From Trichosphaerium sp. ATCC 40318 (taxonomy: Eukaryota; Discosea; Flabellinia; Trichosidae), in assembly GCA_038496445.1 (NCBI GenBank), contig JALMLS010000342.1, forward strand, positions 62,001 to 126,000: a stretch of 64,000 bases of DNA, written 5' to 3'. The notes under the pieces were generated by a model. The model was given only the letters and a program-made list of their open reading frames with translations. It did not search any database and was not told where the DNA came from. The position numbers were made by a program, and so were the translations under genes. Below are positions 51,001 to 61,458 of the stretch, one piece after another (within the stretch, counting starts at the first letter, position 1; each line of letters starts with the position of its first letter).

Positions 51001-52393
51001 ATGGACTACCTAAAATACAAATTGAGCTATTCTACGTCACCGTATCCTGGTGACAGCAATGTCGCGTTCAGAGTACAAATTTTATCTGATTTGCACTTGG
51101 AAATGGTACAGCAGCTCTCTACATACTATGCGAGATGCTCCGACGCTATGTTAACCAAATAATACCAGGCTCTACAAGATACGCTTACATTCGAAGCAAG
51201 AGCTCCATACTTGGCATTGCTAGGTACTATTTAGCGCTACAAAACTATTTAACGGCTTAAACAGGTGACATTGGACATCCGTCTAAACCAACGTACAAAG
51301 CTTTCTTGCTACGCATGGCAGATATGTTTAAAAAGGTGTTCGTTGTAACAGGTAACCACGAATATTTCAAAGGCACCAGGGATGGAATAAACAAGCAAGC
51401 ACGTGTTTTCTTGTATTGTCGTAAAGTTAATGACATTGTATAGATTACTGACATCTGTGCATGTCATCCGAACCTTATCTTCCTTCAACAAAAGAGTGTT
51501 ATGGTGGAAGGCATAAAGGTGACTTGAATTTTTGTTGTTTAAGGTACTAACTCTTCAAAGGTTGTGGGCGCTACGTTATGGAGTCACTGTCCAGAGGAAT
51601 CAAAGAAAGTCGTTGAGGTACTTTGTAAAAAAACTGTTTTTTGCTGACTCAAATGAACTGCAGTCAGTGTGGAATGATTACAAGCAAATCTCTTGTTTTG
51701 AGAATGGCGTAAAGCGTAATATTACTGCAGATGAAACGAATGCTTGGCATCTTGAGGAAAGAACATTTCTGCTGAAAGAAATAAAAGAAGCTAGTGCCGC
51801 CAATGTAAGTAATTGATCGAAACTGTATGCGTTTTAACTGAGTACCAGATACCTTCAGTCGTATTTACACACCACAAACCATATGATTTGCACCCTGGTA
51901 TAGTAATAATAGAGGGTTTAATTGGGTAATCGTATTTTAGGAGCAGGAACTGAACTGCCTGTGGAATTCTTTGATAATGTTGCTCTCTGGGGCTATGGAC
52001 ATACGGTTAGCTTAAAACCAAAAGTAGTCGCTGACTTGTTCATAGCATAGCTCGTCTAAAACACGCAAACATGGTACTCTTATTGTAAGTAACCAGCTTG
52101 GATATGAGTACTGTATGGGTGAATCAGACGATACTTTCAGGGCTGAGTTTGTTGCCAGTGTGGTTGGTAAGAGTAATATCATTCTAACCAAGAAACTTAT
52201 CGTTTGTTGTAGCAAAAGGAAAGGTTTGGGTTCATTCAGGGCATAAAGCGAAAATAGAGTTGTACAACAAGAAGAAAAAAGAAGAAGAAGAATGGGCAAA
52301 CAGAGATACATCGGTACATGCCTTCCTTCAGTTTATAGAGGTTTAACTCTATATTAGGGCCCACCACCTGTACCACCACCACCACCAATGTAA
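51001..52393 (+). CDS. Calcineurin-like metallophosphoesterase with polyproline tail
   Basis: About 340 residues in about eight exons. The metal-binding motifs of the family appear in order: D-x-H in VQILSDLHLEM, GD in LALLGDIGHP, GNHE in VFVVTGNHEYFKG, H in VVFTHHKPYDLHPG, and GHTH split by an intron (WGYGHT + HSSSK). All residues that ligate the two metals are therefore present. A Lys/Glu-rich helix (KKKKEEEEWANRD) and a short final exon encoding GPPPVPPPPPM end the protein, a profilin- or SH3/WW-type ligand sequence. The substrate is unknown; relatives include phosphodiesterases and protein phosphatases. The start ATG at 51001 precedes a Tyr/Pro-rich segment (MDYLKYKLSYSTSPYPGD). An upstream in-frame frame lacks an ATG. 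Confidence 0.85.
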
Positions 52394-52555
52394 GTAGACT
52401 ATCTTACACACAACGTGTAAAATGTGGAGTAACAAGCTAAGAAAAAATAAAGAAAACGGCATTTAAGCCCTTGCTATAATTAGATCGTCCATTGTTCGTA
52501 GACTTCGAAAGCGTGGAGTAAGACTCATTTTTATTACGGAAAGTTATTAACAACT

Positions 52556-53880
52556 CTACTGAGGGACAAATGTTTTAACCCAGTCGTCTAGGTCTGCGTC
52601 GGAGTTTTCACATAGGTCAGACATTGCACTTCGCATCCATGATCCTGATTTCATCAAGTACTTTACACCAGCAGAAGTAAGACGGTCTCTTAGCTCCCTA
52701 AATATTTATTAAAAAACACGTGGCTTGGTTGTTTAAAAACATACCTGTCAGATGTTGCTACAAGCGCAGTGGTGCACTTGGAAGGGTTCGAAACTGCCCA
52801 AGCCACTAATGCATCATCGGCGATTTGGAAGTCAGGGACGCATCCTTTCAATACAATAACTGTTCCATTTTCGTTACTATTATAAGGTAAGCAGGTCGGT
52901 TCTCTATAATTGATTTAAAGCGTACGTTACTTCTCTACGTTTGCATCTTCCGTCAAAGAGTACAGTGACAGACTTAAGTTCAGCGTGTTTTGCAGCAAAT
53001 TGTTTTGCGATATCAAAGAAAACATTTTCAATGCACTTTTTGCCTTTGCCTCCTTTTCTCTTCAAGAAGACATTACGTAAAGTGCTAGTGATGAAGATCA
53101 TGTTGTTTGCATCAAGCAATAGGTGTGAAACACCTTCAGGGAAGGCATCAGGGTTCCTAAAAAAAAGTAAGAAAGCGAGTTCTTCAAATAACAATAAAAA
53201 ATGTACGTTGCGTTCTCATCAGACTTTTTCGTTTCTGCTGACTTTTCGTCATCGCTGTCACCTTTTGCAAGCTTTTTAGCTGCTTGACGAGCTTCTTTCT
53301 TTTGTTTTCTGGCTTCATCTTGCTCCTACATGTAACGTTAGACAAACACACAACCTCTTTGTACGTACAATCATTGCTTTAATAACAGGCTCGATATCAC
53401 CTTCGAAACCAATCTTTCTCATAGAAGTAAAGCACTTGTGCCATTTCGTATAGCCTCTAGCATGCAGTTGAAGTAATCCTGCAATCCACAAGGCTTGATC
53501 GTCTTTTGGTACGCTCTTGGAGAAGCGAGAACATCTCTTAATATCACCAACAAGTTCAGCTTGATCAACAGGATGAACGGAAACATTTACGCTTTCAAGA
53601 TCTTCAGGTGCATCGAACTCTGCACTGCCACCATGAGGAGCACTGCAAGCTTCAGCAAGCTATAAACGCAGTTAGGAAAATTGTAGAGAACCATACAAAT
53701 TGAGCGTACTTGTTTCATTGATGGGCAATAGACGTCAACACCACAACTTTGTAGAATCTTTTGAAGTTTGTCTACAACTTTTTGGTCGTTGTCTTTTTTC
53801 ATGTCAATGTTGATATTGATGCGGACAGTTTTGCTGTCGTCACTTTTGGTTGTTGTTTCTGTTTTTGTTGTAGGTTCCAT
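52556..53880 (-). CDS. NYN (PIN-like) ribonuclease-domain protein, unassigned
   Basis: About 335 residues in about eight exons. The N-terminus is Thr/Lys-rich (MEPTTKTETTTKSDDSKTVR). Next comes a helical segment with SVHPVDQAELVGDIKRCSRF and WHKCFTSMRKIGFEGDIEPV, then a Lys/Glu-rich linker (QDEARKQKKEARQAAKKLAK). The C-terminal half looks like a NYN/YacP-type domain: LLLDANNMIF (first catalytic Asp), VTVLFDGRCKRRE (second), VPDFQIADDALVAW (third and fourth) and TALVATSDRELRDRL (fifth), ending ADLDDWVKTFVPQ. These spaced acidic residues are those that bind Mg2+ in NYN/PIN RNases. A role in RNA decay is inference; I do not recognise the specific family. The start is opposite to and about 60 bp from a small + strand reading frame. 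Confidence 0.68.
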
Positions 53881-53938
53881 TATTCTTGTGTGTACGTAAG
53901 CCACGAGATATGTTTGCTATTGATTGGTGTTGTAGTTT

Positions 53939-54266
53939 TTGACAGTGCCTGGTGAAGAAAATAGTTCAGTGAATGAGATTGGTGCTTTTTCTCATCTTTG
54001 TAGCAATTTCCTTCAAATCAAGGAGAGTAGCATAGAAGACATTGATATTGGAAAACTGAGATCCACTATTGGCCACTGTGGGAAAATTTCTAGTTTTTTT
54101 GCAATAACATTCAGAGCACGTGGTTATCGACCATTCAAAAGGAAAACACAAAAAGTCAATGTATGTTTGCTTGAGTACTACCAAAAGGTAAGTAGTCGTT
54201 TTACACCGACAAAATGAAACAAGGACGTTTGTTTAGTACTATAACTGTCGAATACATCAAACATAG
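53939..54266 (+). CDS. Small gene or gene fragment, start not found
   Basis: Not recognised. One exon (about 53936-54186) reads EIGAFSHLCSNFLQIKESSI then DIDIGKLRSTIGHCGKI and FRARGYRPFKRKTQKVNV, LLEYYQK. After a GTAAGT...TTTAG intron it ends YYNCRIHQT with a TAG at 54264-54266. The TTGTAG acceptor just before the exon implies an upstream exon, but I find no ATG exon in the short gap before the divergent NYN gene. It could start inside the NYN 5' region or be a remnant. Confidence 0.4.
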
Positions 54267-54311
54267 AACGGTATTCAAAGGGACTCTTATTTTCTTTTGT
54301 ACATATTTTTT

Positions 54312-57300
54312 TTACAGCAAGTCCACATAGTTTTTTTCTTTTCGTACACGTTTGCGGTCTCGATAGTCTTCAGTTGAGCCATAATTACCGTCTCTTCTTC
54401 TCTTATTATTATCTCTACTATTGGTCGCAGTAAAAAACTTGTCGGACTTAGAGGCAATAACATCTTAGCGCGAAAGTTAAGGATAAAAAATTGGTAAAAC
54501 AACAAAGAAGAAATAAAGAAAAAAGTTGGATACAAGTGCCCTTCCTCGTCGTATATGATATATATTTATCCCAACATTTGTTATGTGTTAATGAATGGGT
54601 ATTCCCTACTACCCACAATGCGTACTTAGCACGTGTAAAAGCAACATTCATCCTACGAATGTCCGAAACAAATCCAATGTTACCACCTAAAACTTGTATT
54701 CAGTTTACGAACAAACGTCTGTTATGGCGTACGGTTATTCGCTCTAACACAACTAAATATTATTATATCCTTTTCTCTACCTTGAAATCCATCCTTAAAT
54801 TTATGAGTACAAAGGTATACAGAAGTGGTCATTAAACAGAGTTGTGGCGTTTTTTTAACCGAAGGCTGCTTCAAAGAAAAAAGAAAAGATAAACATCCGT
54901 ACGACTGTGTTAACTTCAATTGTTTTATCTATCTGTTGTAGACGATACTTCAAATCTCTTGATTGTGCTTTGTACGGTGTAATGACACCAATCTTATCTC
55001 TGAACTAAACAAAAATCTGTCAATTAAAAATTTACAATGACCCTGTTTTTTCCTATCTTACATCGATTTCTGGATACTGTGCATATAATTCTTTTAATAG
55101 TTTCATAATAAATAGCGACTCTGACTCATTGCGTAAGCTAGAAGACCTCGATGATCTAGACTCCGAACTAAAAAAATACGTTAGTGTTTAATGCAAGCCA
55201 AAAAAGATTGAATGTACGCACCTATCAACGTGATAAAAGACCTGCGGTCTGAATAAAGTACATTTGTGATAAGCCTTTGTATACTCATTTAATGGAACAC
55301 CGTTTATAAGGCAGTCATCATAAAACAGCTGAGAAGGAAATTCACAAATAGCTGGGTGCATACTAGAAAAATGTTGAGAAAAAAAAGAAAAAAATGAGAA
55401 CTAAAGCTTCCTTACCGATACTGTTTTTCTAGACGTATTACAGGAAAGTCAAGTTTTGTGAGCCTCTCAAATAAGCTTTGTGCATAGTAATTCCTTTAAA
55501 CAAACAAGGATTAGGATATAATAATTCAATCTAAGGCTTACTTTTGAGCTTCAAGACTTAACACTGTTGCAGGCAATTGTTTTGGGTCGCCAACAAGTAC
55601 GCAATGTTTTACATTATGTAGTAGCGGTATCAAACAATTTACTTCGACAGCCTGTAAAAACATGGTTATAAAGGATAGATTAGATGCTTTGTACCTGAGC
55701 TGCTTCATCAACAATGACAACATCAAAAGAGTTTTTGAGCTTTGTGAAAATACGCTGACCACTAATGATGTTAGTACTCGTTTTTAGAAGCTTCATGGAT
55801 TGTTATTACATACCTACTACTCAATGTGGTAAGGACAATATGAGCTGTATTTAATACACCAATTTTGGCTGCGTTCTTAGTCTTCATTCGCAGTAAGCCT
55901 CTTCACTTTTTAAAGCTGTTAACGTACCCCTTTTCCATGCTTTTGAACGAGTGTATCCAGCCCAATAGCAGCCTCAACTTGCTGTGCAATGGATCTAGTA
56001 GCGCCCTTGAAAATAACATTTCAATAAACGTATAACCAATGACAAACGTACCACTCGCACAACTCGTTTTTCAGTTGTAGATCTAACGCATTCACCACTC
56101 ATAGATAAGGTATACAAGCCTACAAACATTGAGTTTTTAATCAAATATTCAGTCTACTCACCTTTCTCTATAAGACGCAAAGCAATTTCATCAACACCAG
56201 CATTACTAGGTGAGCAAACAAGAACACGAAGCTACAATATACGAGTTAACAAAAAAATACAATACCTCTAACAAGTACGTACCCCTTTAGAACAAAACAT
56301 GGACACCATACCCATGATAGTACTCGTTTTCCCTGTTCCTAATCCAATATTTTAAGATCATACCAAGGGCACACTCTACTTTACCTGGAGGACCTTGGAC
56401 AAGAGTAAATCCCTCAACACTTGAAGTAACTTGTCGGATTGCATTGATTTGGCCTTGGTTGAAATCAGAAATTGCCATCGCTTCTAGTAATGGAGTGGTG
56501 CACGCTACAGTATGTCTATTTTGCGTTTGACCAAGCAACTAAAACATAAAGGCAGTGAGAACAAAACTGTACAACAAAGGCATGTAAAAATAAATACTTG
56601 ACGTAGGAGCAATCTCGAAGGATAAACAGTTAGATTCTGTAGTGCCTGGTACTCCCGTTGTGTAGTTGAGATGTTAGATATCTGTAAAGATATTGGTTAG
56701 TTAAGGTTGTGATGTAGAAATCGTGTACCTTTTTGAGGTACCAATTGGAACCAACAATAACACGCTTTTGCATTTCCTTCATCCTTTCCGAGTTGGTATT
56801 GGCAGTAAAGCACATTTTCATCACAACTTGAGTACCATCCTTATCATTAGAAATACGTTCAACCTACGAAAGGCTTGTGAGCTTTTTAAAGCAGTAAATA
56901 AATTACCTTTCCAAGAGCATGTATGCCAAGTGAAAATTCTTTGTTGATACCTATAAGCACAATATCGTTCTCCACAAACGATGGATTACCGCCAAATGAC
57001 ACTAACGTGAACTTGTCAACTGTTTGGACCCTTTTCACTACCAGTTTGTGAAATGGGTGCTCTATAACAATTTAGATACAAAACACAAAGCATATTTGTG
57101 TATACCTGATTCGGTCTTTTCGCGTTCTAGGTTAGCTCTGAATTCCTCTAAGAGCAATGGACGAAAAATAGATATATACTAGAATCTGTTAGAAATACAT
57201 ATGTATTCATGTGCAAGTACTTCGAATGTGTTCTTGAATTGAGACGGGATAGAGTTTAATCTAGCACAAGTAAATCGAAAAAAATTCTAAAAATATAGCA

Positions 57301-60300
57301 TTTGTACTTTACAGGTAATGCTCTAGTCTCCAAGGTATCATAGTTGATGGATAATATAACTTCAAGTAGACTAAGTAATGACGTGAGTACTTTAGCACTA
57401 GGTCGTTCTCTCTGGTTAATAGAATCCTGCAATTGTCTAGGCATTTCAAGCTAAACATTAACATCAACACTTAAACGTTTCTTGTTTCGAAACGTACTTG
57501 TATAGTCCTTGTGTTGGCTTTTGCTTGTGGTGGCGGAGCCACACGTGCTGGTACACTCCTATAAACAGGTGCTGTGTTCATTCTAGGTGCAGGTCTCTTA
57601 GTATTTGCAACTGCCATCGAGCTTTTTTGGTTCTTCTTTCTAACAGCCAAGTCCTTACGCATCTGCGATAGCACTACACCTCCAGCTCGAGCTGACATAT
57701 TTGGTTTCTTTGCATACATCCCTTGTCTAGCCAACGGGCCACGTGAGAATCGCGGTTGTTGCCTAAACGAAGGTCCACTTCGATTTTGTGTAGCTGATCG
57801 TCCAAAACTCCAAATGTCATTCTTCTTGGGTGCCATTCTCTTGTTTATATTTAACTATGAATCAATTAGTATATAAATGTTTCTTCTAAACCTTTTCAAT
57901 ACCTTAGGTCTGTTGGAGAAAAAAGTTTGTTTAGGCTTGGGAGCTGATGGGAAACGTCTTGGCGTTGAATCTCTAAATGGGCTAGACATTTGGGTTTTAA
58001 GATTGAGCTTCTTAAAAGATAATTGCGGCACTTTGGTCTTGTTAGGTTCTATAAATAATAAGCCTACACTAACACTAATCAAAACGGACTTTTCATAAAC
58101 GAGCTAGTGAGATCTATTACTGGCTTTGATGGCCCAACTGACGGCTTTTGTTTACCGCTGTTCAGTGCACTAGTAATAGAATTGCGCTGACGAAGCGGAC
58201 ATTGAGATGCTACAGATAAGCAAGCCTTACGAATATCAGGGCTCACTATCATTTTATAGGTTGTGAACTTGTGTAAGCACGTTGTTATTGTAGCAACCCA
58301 GCTTGCTTGTAAGTTCTACAACAAAAATTAATTAAATGAAGGAATAGACAACTTTTTTGAACAAAGGACATTACTAACCTTTCCTGGCTTCCACTTGAGG
58401 ACATTTAAGAAACACTCAGTGATTCTTTTAGTGTCACGAGTTGGTAGAGATAAAACCCAGTCGATTATACCAGGTAAAATAGTGAGCATCTCTGGTATTG
58501 CTTGAGAATCTACATCTCCTGGAATAAGACCCATTCCATCGTCTGTGGATAGTTATAAACATGATCTGTAGTATTTCAATTTGCATACTTATATCCAAAA
58601 CATCTTCGCTACATATTGATTTACATGCATCAACAACAAGTCTCCACTGTAGTAACAAAAAATCGTGTGCAGGTTTTCTACATTGTTTTTGACCTTGAAG
58701 CTTTTTAAGCCAATAAAAAGCACGTTCCTGACACCTTGCACTTTAATAAGTAAACACCTTAGTATTGATACGTACTGCCTACAATTTGGAGCACCAAATA
58801 CCTCCACAATATCGGAAGTGACAGTTACAGCACCTCGGAAAAATATTTGTGGATGTTTTAATATCCAGGAAGTCAATGTCGTCTCATAATCACCTGGAGC
58901 ATACGCTTCTATTATTTTTCGTAGCGCTTGTCTCTGAAATGTGTGAGGCGTAACCAAGTATGCATAAGCAACACCAACAATGTTTAAATATTGAGTGGAA
59001 GTTGATTGTCGTAATGAAACTGCAATTGTTCTGAAGCAAGTTAACATGCTTGTTAGGTTAATGTACAAAATATCCTAAAACAAAGTGTCAATATTTTTTT
59101 GATTAACATCACTGAGACTTGTAGTACCCCTTTGTCATTATTTGGAGACACATAAGCAACAGCTATACGCGAAAAGAAAGACAACAGTTGCCAAAGAAAT
59201 GGCACATTTAATGAATCTATAGAATCTGAGCTCACTATACGATTAAGACAATCCCATGCATTGTTTGTAGCAAATGTACGGTACTAAGTAAAAAGAATAA
59301 TTACAATTAAGAACATATTGGTAACATTGATGCAAACCTGTGATGTATCTTTACGATGAAGTAGCTCCACATATTGTCGTTTGAATATTTTTACATCAAG
59401 AGAAATTGCTTTCAAAAGAGTATCCTGACTACGTTCTTGTAATATCTCCTTCTTTGCGCTTAGAGCACGTTTTACAATCCTAATCAAACTTAGTGTTGAA
59501 ATACATTGTTAAATCGCCCTTACAAATCCCATTTGAAGCTTGGTAGCAATGTCTCTTTAGTATCTTGTTGCATGCAACTTTTAAAATGGAAGTTAAAAGT
59601 CAATTGAAATTGGTTGAAACGAGCTACACTTACAGTTTGTTGATAATTGCTAAGCTTATGTTAAGAGCAGCGTTTCTAGCATCAACCTGTAATCTTATTA
59701 GCTAGTACTAATAGACTATCACGCACTCTGTATTTGTCATTTGTTTGCACATCCAACAACAAAAAAGTCTGAAGTTTCGATATCACAGCACGTTTACCTT
59801 TTTTTGATTATAAGTACGTTTAACTTGTTAATGATACCACTTACTAACACATCTACCAAGGGTATCTACGAGTGGTACAAAACATGTAAATATTTCATGT
59901 TGAACTCCACGAGACTCGGTATTATTTGCTTTAGCCAAGATGTCATCAACAACGATCAACACGTTCACATTTGGTTCAAACCATAAAGAATCACCTACCC
60001 AAAAAAAACCAATTAGATAAAAAATAAGGTGACACGTTTACCAATCTTCTCCAGAAGTGCTCGAAGTATCTCAGTGCAAGCAACGTATTTTTTACCTTCC
60101 ACGTAAGTGCCAAGTTGGCCCAAAATAAGAGATGCAAAGTCAGTGTTGTCCTTTAGGAAATGGTCGAGAAGTACTTCCGTAGGAGTCACCTTGTACACTT
60201 TTAAAACACTTGATTACAGGCATACTCACCTCTACTATAGATTTTAATCCTTGCAAGAGTGACACAGGTGAGTGAGAAACACCATTCTTATCCATCTTGC

Positions 60301-61312
60301 ACTTGAACTCGCGCATTATGTACTTTACAACACGCTTGGTTATCTTTATGTGCTCATCCGAATACAAAGCAAATTTTTTTTTCTTGAATATCTCCACAGC
60401 GAATGCCCTTTTGATCACGTTAAAATGTATCCTTGCATTTCAAAAAAAAACAAGTTCCTTACACTAGATCTTTGTTACCAGTTGTAAGCAACAAGAAAAG
60501 TCCAGGTAGGGCAGCTACAAGATTTGCCTATGTTCACTTGTAAGTCTGTTATTAAACTTAAAAGAACTCACTGGTTTATGAAGTTTTTCTATAGCCTTAA
60601 CAACCTGTGAAGTGTTATTACGTAATCAATCAATAAGAACCAATTAATCGAACCTTAAGAAACCCTTCTACAATGTTTTTGTCCTTCAATAACAGTGCGT
60701 TTTGATCAAGAAGAGAAGTAGCAAGACACGTAAATCTAATCACATTTTTTGGCAACGAGCAATCTTTCTTGCATAACAAGCTTAACCAAGGCACTATACG
60801 CTTTTGATCATAGCTAGAGTAAAGTAAAAACCCGACAACTAACGTGTATACACTCACATTTCTAGAAGGCTACGCAGAGCTGCGTTATCATCTGTTCCAC
60901 GTTTAACGCAATGATACGTGTGCAAACTTCACAGTGTCAAACCATACGTCAATCTTTTTACGTACCACTTTTCGCATTCCATAACTGCCCTTGCAAGGTT
61001 GTTTTTTAAACAATCTGTAACCTTGTTAGTATTTGGCGCCCAAGTTCGAAAAATTGTAAACTTGAAAGCTTCTTGGAAACGTTGAAACATAACGTACTAC
61101 GCACTACATTACCATCTGTAGCCTCTAGAACTTCTAACAGCAATTGACCTCTACAACTTAATTAGAACAGTCTGTAAATACTCTACGCGCTCTGTGCATA
61201 TATGTCCGGTTTCTTCTAGCGTGTTTAGCAGTGTTTTAAGTTTCGCCTTTACTTCATCCTAGTTGTAGCCGTTTAAAACTAACCACGAACGCGTACATAC
61301 GTTCAAGCTCAT
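54312..61312 (-). CDS. SETX: Senataxin/Sen1-like superfamily 1 RNA-DNA helicase
   Basis: About 1,750 residues in more than 35 exons. The N-terminal half (61312 to about 58100) is helical, as in the SEN1 N-terminal domain (e.g. DEVKAKLKTLLNTLEETG, LTSWILKHPQIFFRGAVTVT). A basic, disordered linker follows (SSPFRDSTPRRFPSAPKPKQ, then FSNRPKLNINKRMAPKKN), showing that the ORF at 57835 is not a separate gene but spliced in frame. The helicase core has AISDFNQGQINAIRQV (Q motif), LVQGPPG + TGKTST (P-loop split by an intron), FDVVIVDEAAQ (motif II), LVGDPKQLPATV (motif III) and MNVAFTRAKYALWVVGN (motif VI). The C-terminus is basic (KRRRDGNYGSTEDYRDRKRV). Sen1/senataxin resolves R-loops and terminates transcription. 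Start chosen as the ATG of MSLN before the first GTATGT intron; an upstream exon is possible. Confidence 0.87.
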
Positions 61313-61458
61313 TGATTGACTCGACAGTAACGAACAGTTTTCGTTCAACTGATTGAGACGCCACACTGCGTTTACTACGGGTGAAATAAACTGCGTGTCA
61401 AATTAAAATTAAGTGATATTGATAGTGCCTTATCACATACCGCTAGCCAACGGCAACA

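Noticed and set aside
57471..57836. An apparent gene start MAPKKNDIW... on the minus strand
   Set aside because: The segment just upstream ends in an intron (GTATTG...CATAG) that joins the previous exon (KPKQTFFSNRPK) in frame, so it is internal to the senataxin-like gene.
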